A model generated the notes under the pieces. The model did no database searches. It was given only the letters and a program-made list of their open reading frames with translations, and was not told the origin of the DNA. A stretch of DNA of 17,565 nucleotides from Solirubrobacter ginsenosidimutans. GTDB lineage: Bacteria; Actinomycetota; Thermoleophilia; Solirubrobacterales; Solirubrobacteraceae. Made by a program: the position numbers and the translations under genes. Location: positions 1-17,565 of the forward strand of contig NZ_JAPDOD010000093.1 of NCBI RefSeq assembly GCF_027587205.1, given 5' to 3'. Each line of letters opens with the position of its first letter. Position 1 is the first letter of the stretch. This document shows positions 7,092 to 13,948 of this stretch, piece after piece.

Positions 7092-8090
7092 ATGGCCCGC
7101 GATTGGTATGACCTCTTCACCCTGGATCACGGCGCCCCCGCCCCGGCGCCCGACGAGCCCGAGCGCGAGGAGAAGCGCCGTGGCTTCTTCCGCCGCATGC
7201 GCGAGAACATGCGCAAGACGCGCGAGGCGCTGCAAGCTGAAGTCCAGGCGACGCTGTTCGAGGGCGACCTCGACGAAGCGACCTGGGAGCGCCTCGAGGA
7301 AGCGCTGATCTACGCCGACGTCGGCGCGCGGACCACCGCGCAGGTCGTCGAGGAGCTCGAGCGCGAGGCAGAGGAGGGCTCGCTCGTCGGCGGCGAGGCG
7401 CTCAGCAACCGCCTGGCCGAGCTGCTGGCCAAGCTCGCCCGCACCGGCGACGACAAGATCGATCTGCGCCCCGATCCGACGGTGATCCTCGTCGTCGGCG
7501 TCAACGGCACCGGCAAGACGACCACGATCGGCAAGCTCGCGTGGCACCTGCGCAACACGCTCGACCGCAAGGTCGTGATCGGCGCGGCGGACACGTTCCG
7601 CGCCGCCGCCGTCGAGCAGTTGGAGCGCTGGGGCGAGCGGGCCGGCGTCGACGTCGTCAAGGGCCCGGAGGGCTCCGATCCCGGCGCGGTCGCCTTCGAC
7701 GCGATCGCCCGCGGGCGCGAGCGCGGCGCCGACGTGATCATCATCGACACCGCCGGCCGCCTGCACACGCAGACGAACCTGATGGAGGAGCTGGCGAAGG
7801 TCCGCCGCGTCATCACCAAGCAGATGCCGGACGCCCCGCACGAGACGCTGATGACCGTCGACGCGACCACGGGGCAGAACGGCGTCCGCCAGGCGAAGCT
7901 CTTCGGCGAGGCCGTCGGCGTCACGGGGATCATCCTCACCAAGCTCGACGGGACGGCCAAGGGAGGCATTGCCCTCGCGATCGCCAACGAGCTCGGGATC
8001 CCCGTCAAGCTGATCGGCATCGGCGAGCAGCTCGAGGACCTGCGCCCCTTCGACGCCGACGATTTCGCGAAGGCCCTTCTGACTGCGTAA
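7092..8090 (+). CDS. ftsY: Signal recognition particle receptor FtsY
   Basis: FtsY is the membrane-associated GTPase that docks SRP-ribosome complexes at the SecYEG translocon, pairing with Ffh (encoded at 12038). The 332-residue product has a short charged A-region (EREEKRRGFFRRMRENMRKT), an N domain with LFEGDLDEATWERLEEALI, and a complete G domain: G1 GVNGTGKT (residues 136-143), AADTFRAAAVEQL, DTAGR (219-223), TKLD (283-286) and the C-terminal LIGIGEQLEDLRPFDADDF. The A-region is short, as in most Gram-positive-type FtsY, so there is no separate membrane anchor. I chose ATG 7092 because the conserved protein begins there and the longer upstream frame runs through the methyltransferase and antisense genes. 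There is no Shine-Dalgarno. In many genomes ftsY lies next to smc; here five genes separate them. Confidence 0.97.
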   Translation: MARDWYDLFTLDHGAPAPAPDEPEREEKRRGFFRRMRENMRKTREALQAEVQATLFEGDLDEATWERLEEALIYADVGARTTAQVVEELEREAEEGSLVGGEALSNRLAELLAKLARTGDDKIDLRPDPTVILVVGVNGTGKTTTIGKLAWHLRNTLDRKVVIGAADTFRAAAVEQLERWGERAGVDVVKGPEGSDPGAVAFDAIARGRERGADVIIIDTAGRLHTQTNLMEELAKVRRVITKQMPDAPHETLMTVDATTGQNGVRQAKLFGEAVGVTGIILTKLDGTAKGGIALAIANELGIPVKLIGIGEQLEDLRPFDADDFAKALLTA

Positions 8091-8109
8091 CTGCCGCCTC
8101 TCCAGCGGA

Positions 8110-8115
8110 TACGAT
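8110..8115 (+). promoter_or_regulatory. Possible -10 element for the nfeD-SPFH pair
   Basis: TACGAT lies 12 bases before the nfeD ATG in the 37-base gap after ftsY. It would give a near-leaderless transcript. No good -35 is present, so read-through from ftsY is also possible. Confidence 0.3.
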
Positions 8116-8127
8116 CGGGGTTACGAC

Positions 8128-8556
8128 ATGAGCTCCTGGGTCCTCTGGGCGATCGCGGCAGTGGTTCTCGCACTCGGCGAGATGGCGACCATGGGCTTGT
8201 TTCTGGCCCCGTTCGCGGGTGGCGCGGCCGTTGCGGCGATCGTGGCCGCGGCGGGCGGCGGCGCGACCGTCGAGTGGGCGTCGTTCCTCGTCGTCTCCGT
8301 GGTCCTGCTGGCGGCCCTGCGCCCGATCGCCCGCGATCACCAGCGCATCAGACCCAGGAGGATGGGAACCGCGGCGCTCGTCGGACAGAGCGCGACCGTC
8401 GTCGAGCGCATCGCCAACGCCGAGGGCGTCGGATGTGTGAAGCTCGACGGCGAGATCTGGACCGCTCGCGCCTACGACGACGACGAAGTCATCGAACCGG
8501 GGACGAAGGTCCACGTGCTCGAGATCCGGGGCGCCACGGCGCTCGTGAGCCAGTGA
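8128..8556 (+). CDS. NfeD family membrane protein
   Basis: The 142-residue product belongs to the short NfeD type: two or three N-terminal hydrophobic helices (WVLWAIAAVVLALGEMATMG, then FAGGAAVAAIVAAAGGG and FLVVSVVLLAALRPI), a basic cytoplasmic stretch, and a C-terminal OB-fold domain (GQSATVVERI, VKLDGEIWTARAYDD, GTKVHVLEIRGATALV). NfeD proteins pair with SPFH/stomatin proteins in membrane microdomains and are thought to affect membrane quality control. The partner gene follows after ten bases, the typical arrangement. The serine-protease domain of long NfeD proteins is absent. The ATG at 8128 gives the expected N-terminus. Confidence 0.9.
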   Translation: MSSWVLWAIAAVVLALGEMATMGLFLAPFAGGAAVAAIVAAAGGGATVEWASFLVVSVVLLAALRPIARDHQRIRPRRMGTAALVGQSATVVERIANAEGVGCVKLDGEIWTARAYDDDEVIEPGTKVHVLEIRGATALVSQ

Positions 8557-8566
8557 GGGAGACCGC

Positions 8567-9631
8567 ATGACCGCAGGTTTGATCGTCCTGATCGTCCTGG
8601 CGCTGTTCGTGTTCATAACCGCGGCCGCAGGGGTGCGGATCGTGCCGCAGGCACGGGCCGGCGTGGTCGAGCGTCTCGGACGCTATTCCCGCACGCTCGA
8701 GCCCGGGCTGACACTGATCGTGCCCTACATCGACCGCGTCAAGCCGCTGATCGATCTCCGCGAGCAGGTCGTGACGTTCCCGCCGCAGCCGGTGATCACG
8801 GAGGACAACCTCGTCGTCGGCATCGACACCGTCATCTACTTCACGGTCACCGATCCCCGCGCCGCGACCTATGAGGTCGCCAACCCGCTGCAGGCGATCG
8901 AGCAGCTGACCGTCACCACGCTGCGCAACGTGATCGGCGGCATGACGCTCGAGGAGACGCTGACCTCGCGCGACAACATCAACAGCCAGCTGCGCGCGGT
9001 GCTCGACGAGGCCACCGGCCGCTGGGGCATCCGGGTCAACCGCGTCGAGCTGAAGTCGGTCGAGCCGCCGCGGACCGTCCAGGAGGCGATGGAGAAGCAG
9101 ATGCGCGCCGAGCGCGACCGCCGCGCGACGATCCTCACCGCCGAGGGCCAGCGCACGTCGGCGATCCTCCAGGCCGAGGGTGAGAAGCAGTCCGCCGTCC
9201 TGCGCGCCGAGGGTCAGCGCACCTCCGCGATCCTCAGGGCCGAGGGCGAGGCGAAGGCGATCGAGACGGTTTTCAGCGCCATCCACGACGGCGCGCCCGA
9301 CCAGGCGCTGCTCTCCTACCAGTACCTGCAGATGCTGCCGCAGCTCGCGCAGGGCAGTGCGAACAAGGTCTTCGTGATCCCGTCGGAGTACTCGCAGGCG
9401 CTGTCGGCGCTGACCTCGCGCTTCGTCGAGGGCGCGCCCGAGCACAGCGCGCCGAAGCCACGCCCGTCGCGCACCAACGACGAGATCGACGCCCGCGCCG
9501 CGGCCGACGCCGAGGAGGCGGCTCGCGCCGCGCGCGAGGCGAGCCAGCAGGCCGAGAGCGCGACCGACCCGCTCGGCGGCGCCGTGCCCCCGCGTGCGAT
9601 CACGCCCCCTCCGCCTCCCCCGGAGGCCTAG
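8567..9631 (+). CDS. SPFH/stomatin-like membrane protein (QmcA type)
   Basis: The 354-residue product is a stomatin/prohibitin-like scaffold of membrane microdomains. It has one N-terminal membrane segment (LIVLIVLALFVFITAAAGV), an SPFH domain with VPQARAGVVERLGRYSRTLE, GLTLIVPYIDRV, DLREQVVTFPPQPVITEDN and DEATGRWGIRVNRVELK, and then a coiled coil made of 11-residue repeats (residues 192 to about 232). SYQYLQMLPQLAQG and VFVIPSEYSQAL match the QmcA/HflK-like end. The tail is rich in acid, alanine and arginine and closes with a proline run. A good Shine-Dalgarno (AGGGAG, 8556-8561) precedes the ATG by five bases, and the gene pairs with nfeD upstream. The TAG stop shares bases with the convergent tetR stop. 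Confidence 0.93.
   Translation: MTAGLIVLIVLALFVFITAAAGVRIVPQARAGVVERLGRYSRTLEPGLTLIVPYIDRVKPLIDLREQVVTFPPQPVITEDNLVVGIDTVIYFTVTDPRAATYEVANPLQAIEQLTVTTLRNVIGGMTLEETLTSRDNINSQLRAVLDEATGRWGIRVNRVELKSVEPPRTVQEAMEKQMRAERDRRATILTAEGQRTSAILQAEGEKQSAVLRAEGQRTSAILRAEGEAKAIETVFSAIHDGAPDQALLSYQYLQMLPQLAQGSANKVFVIPSEYSQALSALTSRFVEGAPEHSAPKPRPSRTNDEIDARAAADAEEAARAAREASQQAESATDPLGGAVPPRAITPPPPPPEA
9140..9268 (+). repeat. 33-bp tandem repeats (11-residue hendecads) in the SPFH gene
   Basis: Units start at 9140, 9173, 9206 and 9239 and encode AEGQRTSAILQ, AEGEKQSAVLR, AEGQRTSAILR and AEGEAKAIETV. The exact 11-residue period fits a hendecad coiled coil typical of stomatin assembly. Units one and three are nearly identical, so internal duplication is likely. 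Confidence 0.85.
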
Positions 9632-10200
9632 CGCGCCCGCAAGCCGTCGAGCGCGATCGCGAGCACGCGGTCGCGCTGCTCGTCGCTCGTGTACTTGGAG
9701 CCGACGATGCCGGAGATCATGCGCAGGACGTCGTCGAAGCCGACGTCCGCGCGGATCGCCCCGGCCTCCTGCGCGCGCTTGAAGAGCGGCTCGCTGGCCT
9801 CGAACATCGCCGCGCGGCAGGCGGAGAACATCTCCGAGTCGTTGTTGAGCGCTTCCTTCATCGCCATCTTCGTGGCGATGTAGCCGGTGAACCGCTCCAA
9901 CCAGGCCGAGAACGCGTCCATCGGCGGCAGGTCCTGCAGGTCGCGCGCCTGGATGCACAGTTCCTCGACGCCGCCCACGTAGACCGACGTGAACAGGTCC
10001 TGGCGGGTGGGGAAGTTCCGGTAGAGCGTGCCGATCCCGACATTCGCCCGCCGCGCGATGTCCTCAAGCGACGCGTCCGTGCCGTTCTCCGCGAACGCGT
10101 CGCGCGCGGCGGCGATCAGCGCGTCGAAGTTGCGACGCGCATCGGCCCGCTGCGGGCGGCGGACGGTGAGGGGGAGGCTGAAGTCGGTGGGGGCGGACAT
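9628..10200 (-). CDS. TetR family transcriptional regulator
   Basis: The 190-residue product has the TetR N-terminal helix-turn-helix at about residues 22-70: ALIAAARDAFAENG, TDASLEDIARRANVGIGTLY and RNFPTRQDLF. The C-terminal ligand domain is helical and of unknown specificity. Such proteins repress as dimers and release DNA on binding a small molecule. Three palindromes of the right size lie 24-81 bases upstream of the ATG (10224-10281), so autoregulation and control of the divergent stretch are likely; this link is inferred from position. The gene converges with the SPFH gene, and both TAG stops lie within CTAG at 9628-9631. The ATG at 10200 gives a 20-residue arm rich in R and P before the HTH. 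Confidence 0.93.
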   Translation of the reverse strand: MSAPTDFSLPLTVRRPQRADARRNFDALIAAARDAFAENGTDASLEDIARRANVGIGTLYRNFPTRQDLFTSVYVGGVEELCIQARDLQDLPPMDAFSAWLERFTGYIATKMAMKEALNNDSEMFSACRAAMFEASEPLFKRAQEAGAIRADVGFDDVLRMISGIVGSKYTSDEQRDRVLAIALDGLRAR

Positions 10201-10223
10201 GGTGCTCGGTTCGGGTTCGTACT

Positions 10224-10281
10224 GGAGGATAGCCTCCGCTATAGTGGAGGCACGCCTCCGGATTTGTGGAGGCAGACCTCC
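10224..10281. promoter_or_regulatory. Operator array: three GGAGG-N4-CCTCC palindromes at 22-bp period
   Basis: Three 14-bp palindromes with perfect five-base arms lie at 10224-10237, 10246-10259 and 10268-10281. Their centre spacing is exactly 22 bp, with eight-base gaps GCTATAGT and GGATTTGT between them. The middle site is perfect over 14 bp (GGAGGC-AC-GCCTCC). The 22-bp period is about two helical turns, so bound dimers would lie on the same face. The array is just upstream of tetR, and TATAGT (10240-10245, a -10-like hexamer; CTATAG is palindromic) lies between sites 1 and 2. I infer that the TetR protein binds here. Confidence 0.75.
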
Positions 10282-10505
10282 AGTTTATCCCTCCCGACCG
10301 AAAGACGAACGCCATTCTCACGCGTGACTCCTCCCAGAGCAGCGGCCGCCGTCGCGGCGCTGCCCCGGTCGACCGCCGGAACCGGCCCTCGAGCCGGCCC
10401 GTCCGCACCCTGCGCGACCGCGCGGACGCGGCGATCATCAGCCAATGGCTCAGCGAGCAGGCGACGACGCCCGCCCGCACGCCCAAGACGGCCGCTGCGG
10501 CCTGA
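10266..10505 (+). CDS. Possible small basic protein, divergent from tetR
   Basis: The 79-residue frame has strongly G/C-biased third positions in its second half and ends just before a hairpin, as a real gene would. The product is arginine-, serine- and alanine-rich; the best-ordered part is RTLRDRADAAIISQWLSEQ. No family is recognised. The only in-frame standard start is GTG 10266, whose bases run into the third palindrome (10268-10281), so a TetR dimer bound there would cover the start codon. There is no Shine-Dalgarno at normal distance, and the first 20 codons are less convincing than the rest. Confidence 0.42.
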   Translation: MEADLQFIPPDRKTNAILTRDSSQSSGRRRGAAPVDRRNRPSSRPVRTLRDRADAAIISQWLSEQATTPARTPKTAAAA

Positions 10506-10533
10506 ACTTCCTCCCATCTCTCTCCCCTTGATC

Positions 10534-10557
10534 GAGGGCGGCCACCAGGCCGCCCTC
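10534..10557. terminator. Perfect 10-bp hairpin between convergent genes
   Basis: GAGGGCGGCC and GGCCGCCCTC form a perfect 10-bp stem with an ACCA loop. The hairpin lies between the small plus-strand frame (stop at 10505) and the end of the minus-strand sthA gene (10571), so it can serve both directions. Only a weak T-run follows on the plus strand (CGTCGTTTAA), as is common in high-GC actinobacteria. Confidence 0.7.
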
Positions 10558-10570
10558 CGTCGTTTAAGGG

Positions 10571-11974
10571 TCACTCGCCGAAGGCCTTCATCGCCTTGAT
10601 GCGGTTGTCGGCGTCCAGCGCCGCGACCTTGTAGGACTCGGCGAACGTCGGGTAGTTGAAGACCGCGGTGACGAGGAAGTCGAGCCCGCCGGCTCCCGCA
10701 GCCATCACGGCCTGGCCGATGTGCACGAGATCGGTCGCGCTCGTGCCGAGCACATGCACACCGAGCACCGATCGGTCCTCGGGCGAGACCAGGAGCTTGA
10801 GGATCCCATCGCGATCGCCGGAGATCACGCCGCGCGCGAGCTCGCTGAAGCGCGCCATGCCGGCCACGTAGGGGACCGCGTCGTCGGTCAGCTGCTCCTC
10901 GGTGCGACCCACCATCGCCAGCTCGGGGATCGCGTACACGCCGTACGGGATCAGCTGCGGCAGCTGGGTCACCGGCTGGTCGAACGCGTTCAGGACCGCG
11001 ATCCGGCCCTGCTCCATCGCGGTCGCCGCGAGCCCGGCGCCACCCGCCACGTCACCCACCGCGAAGATGTGGGGGACGGCGGTGCGGTAGGCGGAGTCGA
11101 CCTTGATCCGCCCGCGCTTGTCGCATTCGAGCCCGGTCGCGCCGAGGCCGAGCTTGTCCGTGTCGCCCTGGCGGCCGGTCGCGTACAGCACCGCCTCGGA
11201 CACGATCTCCTTGCCGGAGGCGAGCTTGAGCCGCGCGCCGCGGCCCTTGAGGGCCTCGACGGCGTCCACCTTCTCGCGCAGGCGGAACGTCACGTTGCGG
11301 CGGCGCAGCAGGTACTGGAACGCCTCGCCGATCTCGGTGTCGAGGAAGGAGAGCACCCGGTCGCGCTGGTCGACGACGGTCACCTTCGTCCCCAGCGCGC
11401 CGAACATCGACGCGTACTCGACCCCGATCACGCCCGCGCCGACCACGGTCATGGTCCGCGGGACGCGCGACTCGAGCTTCAGGAGCCCGTCGGAGTCGAT
11501 GATCGTGCGGTCGTCGAACTCGACGGTCGATGGTCGCGCCGGCCGCGTGCCGGTCGCGATCACGATCCGGGCGGCACGGATCGGGTCGTCGGAGCCGTCG
11601 ATGCGGACCGTGTGGTCGTCCTCGAAGCACGCGTCGCCGGGCAAGAGGCCGACGTGGTTGCGCCGGAACTGCTCGCGCGTGATCGCGGTCTCCGCGGCGA
11701 CGACCGCGTTGGCGCGATCGAGCAGTTGCTCCATGGCGGCTCGCTCGGTCTCCTCGACCCGGTTGGGGTCGAGCACGTCGAGCGGGCGGGTGGCGAGTTG
11801 CTCCAGGGTCGCCTGGCGCAAGGTTTTCGAAGGGATCGTCCCGGTATGGATCGAGACACCCCCGAGGCGGTTTCGGCGCTCGGCGACGGCGACACGTTTG
11901 CCGAGCTTGGCTGCTTGGATGGCGGCCCTTTGACCGCCGGGACCCGAGCCGATTACGAGAAGATCGAGCTCCAC
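10571..11974 (-). CDS. sthA: Soluble pyridine nucleotide transhydrogenase (Si-specific NAD(P)+ transhydrogenase)
   Basis: This FAD flavoprotein moves hydride between NADPH and NAD+ in the cytosol to balance the two pools. The 467-residue product has the FAD-binding VIGSGPGGQRAAIQAAKLGK at the N-terminus, RLGGVSIHTGTIPSKTLRQA, an NAD(P) fold with VVGAGVIGVEYASMFGALG, the second FAD motif AVGDVAGGAGLAATAMEQG, and a dimerisation domain ending in FNYPTFAESYKVAALDADNR. HTGTIPSKTLR and YPTFAESYK are hallmarks of SthA rather than of lipoamide dehydrogenase. The redox disulfide of the superfamily is absent: the segment reads GGVSIHTGT with no cysteine. The start is GTG 11974, preceded by AGG on the minus strand at short distance. 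The gene is divergent from ffh with 63 bases between the starts. Confidence 0.93.
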   Translation of the reverse strand: MELDLLVIGSGPGGQRAAIQAAKLGKRVAVAERRNRLGGVSIHTGTIPSKTLRQATLEQLATRPLDVLDPNRVEETERAAMEQLLDRANAVVAAETAITREQFRRNHVGLLPGDACFEDDHTVRIDGSDDPIRAARIVIATGTRPARPSTVEFDDRTIIDSDGLLKLESRVPRTMTVVGAGVIGVEYASMFGALGTKVTVVDQRDRVLSFLDTEIGEAFQYLLRRRNVTFRLREKVDAVEALKGRGARLKLASGKEIVSEAVLYATGRQGDTDKLGLGATGLECDKRGRIKVDSAYRTAVPHIFAVGDVAGGAGLAATAMEQGRIAVLNAFDQPVTQLPQLIPYGVYAIPELAMVGRTEEQLTDDAVPYVAGMARFSELARGVISGDRDGILKLLVSPEDRSVLGVHVLGTSATDLVHIGQAVMAAGAGGLDFLVTAVFNYPTFAESYKVAALDADNRIKAMKAFGE

Positions 11975-12021
11975 GCCTGGAAGTCTCCCTGAACGCGGGC
12001 TCTGGGAGCCTGGACCCTGGG

Positions 12022-12027
12022 TACAGT
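12022..12027 (+). promoter_or_regulatory. Possible -10 element for ffh
   Basis: TACAGT lies ten bases before the ffh ATG in the 63-base gap shared with the divergent sthA gene. With no Shine-Dalgarno in front of ffh, a leaderless or near-leaderless transcript is plausible. A -35 is not convincing. Confidence 0.35.
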
Positions 12028-12037
12028 CTCAAGCCAC

Positions 12038-13369
12038 ATGTTCGATTCGCTCTCGGAGAAGCTGCAAGGGACGCTCGCGGGGGTACGCCAGCGCGGCGCC
12101 CTGACCGAGGACGACATCAACAAGGCGATGCGCGAGATCCGCCTGGCGCTCCTCGAGGCCGACGTCAACTTCAAGGTCGTCAAGCAGTTCACCTCGTCGG
12201 TCAAGGAGCGCGCGCTCGGGATCGAGGTCACCAAGCAGCTCAACCCGGGCCAGCAGGTGGTCAAGATCGTCAACGAGGAGCTCACCTCGTTGATGGGCGG
12301 CCAGTCGGCTGGGATCACTTTCTCGCCGCGGCCGCCGACGGTGATCCTGATGGCCGGCCTGCAGGGCTCGGGCAAGACGACCGCGACCGCCAAGCTCGCG
12401 AAGCTGCTCAAGGAGCAGAACAACTCCTCCGTGGCCGTCGCCGCCTGCGACGTGTACCGCCCGGCCGCCGTCGAGCAGCTGATCAAGGTCGGCACGCAGG
12501 CGGGGGCGACCGTCTACGAGCAGGGCATCGACAAGGACCCGGTCGACATCGCCGGCTGGGCGCTCGACCAGGCCAAGCGCGACGGCAAGGACGTCCTGAT
12601 CGTCGACACCAGCGGGCGCCTGCACGTCGATCAGGCGCTGATGCAGGAGCTCGCGAACATCAAGAAGCGCGTCAAGCCGCACGTCGTGCTGCTGGTCGTC
12701 GACGCGATGACCGGCCAGGACGCGGTCAACGTCGCCGAGCAGTTCGCCGAGACCGCGCAGTTCGACGGCGTGATCCTCTCGAAGCTGGACGGCGATGCCC
12801 GCGGCGGCGCCGCATTGAGCGTCAAGGCCGTCACCGGCAAGCCGATCCTGTTCGCCTCCACGGGCGAGAAGCTCGGCGATTTCGAGCGCTTCCACCCCGA
12901 CCGGATGTCCCAGCGCATCCTCGGTATGGGCGACGTCCTGTCGTTCATCGAGAAGGCCGAGCAGCAGGTCGACGAGGACGAGGCCAAGGAGCTCGAGCGC
13001 AAGCTCCGGAAGAACCAGTTCACGCTCGAGGACTTCCTCGATCAGCTCAAGAAGATCCGCCGCATGGGGCCGCTGACGTCCCTGCTCGGGATGATCCCGG
13101 GCCTCGCCGGCCATCAGCTGTCGAAGATGAACGTGGACGAGAAGGAGCTCGACCGCGTCGAGGCCATCGTCCTGTCGATGACGCCCTATGAGCGGCGCCA
13201 TCCCGAGCTGATCAAGGGCTCGCGCCGGCTGCGGATCGCCAAGGGCTCCGGCACGACCGTGCAGCAGGTCAATCAGCTCGTCAAGCAGTTCGAGCAGATG
13301 CGCAAGCTGATGAAGGGCATCCAGCAGGGCAAGATGCCCGACCTCGGCCAGCTCATGCGACAAAGATAA
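12038..13369 (+). CDS. ffh: Signal recognition particle protein Ffh (SRP54)
   Basis: Ffh binds 4.5S RNA and signal sequences of nascent membrane proteins and hands them to FtsY. The 443-residue product has the N domain (FDSLSEKLQGTLAGVRQRG, EIRLALLEADVNFKVVK), the G domain with GLQGSGKT (107-114), CDVYRPAAVEQL, DTSGRLHVD (from 190), SKLDGDARGGAALS (from 248) and TGEKLGDFERFHPDRM, and a methionine-bearing M domain from about residue 327 (KKIRRMGPLTSLLGMIPG, RRLRIAKGSGTTVQQVNQL). The length is normal. ATG 12038 gives the standard N-terminus. The gene heads the ribosomal and tRNA-modification run, but a hairpin separates it from rpsP. Confidence 0.98.
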   Translation: MFDSLSEKLQGTLAGVRQRGALTEDDINKAMREIRLALLEADVNFKVVKQFTSSVKERALGIEVTKQLNPGQQVVKIVNEELTSLMGGQSAGITFSPRPPTVILMAGLQGSGKTTATAKLAKLLKEQNNSSVAVAACDVYRPAAVEQLIKVGTQAGATVYEQGIDKDPVDIAGWALDQAKRDGKDVLIVDTSGRLHVDQALMQELANIKKRVKPHVVLLVVDAMTGQDAVNVAEQFAETAQFDGVILSKLDGDARGGAALSVKAVTGKPILFASTGEKLGDFERFHPDRMSQRILGMGDVLSFIEKAEQQVDEDEAKELERKLRKNQFTLEDFLDQLKKIRRMGPLTSLLGMIPGLAGHQLSKMNVDEKELDRVEAIVLSMTPYERRHPELIKGSRRLRIAKGSGTTVQQVNQLVKQFEQMRKLMKGIQQGKMPDLGQLMRQR

Positions 13370-13392
13370 GGCGGGACATCCCCACCGCCCCA

Positions 13393-13417
13393 CCCCGATC
13401 ATCCGACCTGATCGGGG
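13393..13417 (+). terminator. 9-bp hairpin between ffh and rpsP
   Basis: CCCCGATCA and TGATCGGGG form a perfect 9-bp stem with a 7-base loop, 23 bases after the ffh stop. No T-run follows, so it may be a weak terminator or an attenuator. It splits ffh from the rpsP run. Confidence 0.6.
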
Positions 13418-13437
13418 CTCGGCACTCACAGTTCGCT

Positions 13438-13443
13438 ATCCTG
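13438..13443 (+). promoter_or_regulatory. Possible -10 element for rpsP
   Basis: TATCCT, the same hexamer as before ftsY, lies ten bases before the rpsP ATG, directly after the hairpin. No Shine-Dalgarno is present. A near-leaderless transcript starting the rpsP-khpA-rimM-trmD run is plausible. Confidence 0.35.
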
Positions 13444-13453
13444 CCGCGCCGAT

Positions 13454-13708
13454 ATGGCAGTCAGCATGCGACTCACCCGCGTTGGCGGGAAGAAGGACCC
13501 CCAGTGGCGGGTGGTCGTCGCCGACCGCCGCTCCCCTCGGGACGGTCGGTTCATCGAGACCCTCGGTCGGTACAACCCACAGACCGAGCCTTCCACCATC
13601 GTCCTCAACGAGGAACGAATTCAGTATTGGCTCTCCAAGGGCGCTTCGCCCTCCGAGCCCGTCCAGAAGCTCCTCAAGACCCAGGGCATTCAGCCCGTCA
13701 ACGGCTAG
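13454..13708 (+). CDS. rpsP: 30S ribosomal protein S16
   Basis: S16 is a small-subunit protein that binds 16S rRNA and helps 30S assembly. The 84-residue product matches the family from end to end: [40 protein letters not shown] and [20 protein letters not shown]. Two in-frame ATGs exist (13454 and 13466); the first gives MAVSMRL, close to the usual MAVKIRL beginning, so I chose it. The khpA start follows the stop by six bases. Confidence 0.97.
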   Translation: MAVSMRLTRVGGKKDPQWRVVVADRRSPRDGRFIETLGRYNPQTEPSTIVLNEERIQYWLSKGASPSEPVQKLLKTQGIQPVNG

Positions 13709-13714
13709 CGCCAC

Positions 13715-13948
13715 TTGCGCGAGCTGCTCGAGTACCTCGCGAAGGTCCTGGTCGATCACCCCGAAAAGGTGAAGGTCGAGGAGTTCGAAGAGGACGACGG
13801 CACGCTCGTGCTCGAGCTCTCAGTGGACGAAGATGACTACGGACAGGTCATCGGACGGGGTGGGCGAACCGCCCAAGCCCTCCGCACGGTCGTCAAGGCC
13901 GCCGCAGTCAAGGACAACCGCCGCGTCCTCGTCGACATCGTCGAGTGA
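13715..13948 (+). CDS. khpA: KH domain RNA-binding protein KhpA
   Basis: The 77-residue product is a single KH domain with the GxxG loop GRGG in DYGQVIGRGGRTAQALRTVV, preceded by the typical RELLEYLAKVLVDHPEKV. In firmicutes KhpA pairs with KhpB (Jag/EloR) and affects cell division and small RNA handling; its place between rpsP and rimM is widely conserved. The start is TTG 13715, six bases after rpsP, and gives the expected N-terminus. Its 3' part overlaps the only standard starts of the rimM frame. Confidence 0.93.
   Translation: MRELLEYLAKVLVDHPEKVKVEEFEEDDGTLVLELSVDEDDYGQVIGRGGRTAQALRTVVKAAAVKDNRRVLVDIVE

Noticed and set aside
7062..7841. Upstream extension of the minus-strand small membrane protein frame
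   Set aside because: It lies antisense to ftsY, whose GTPase motifs are unmistakable; ATG 7061 gives a sensible start.
8489..9958. 489-codon minus-strand frame
   Set aside because: It is antisense to the SPFH gene and runs through tetR in the wrong frame; composition is typical of a high-GC shadow.
10721..11992. 423-codon plus-strand frame
   Set aside because: Antisense to sthA, which has full flavoprotein motifs.
12029..13429. 466-codon minus-strand frame
   Set aside because: Antisense to ffh; long open frames on the opposite strand are expected at this GC content.
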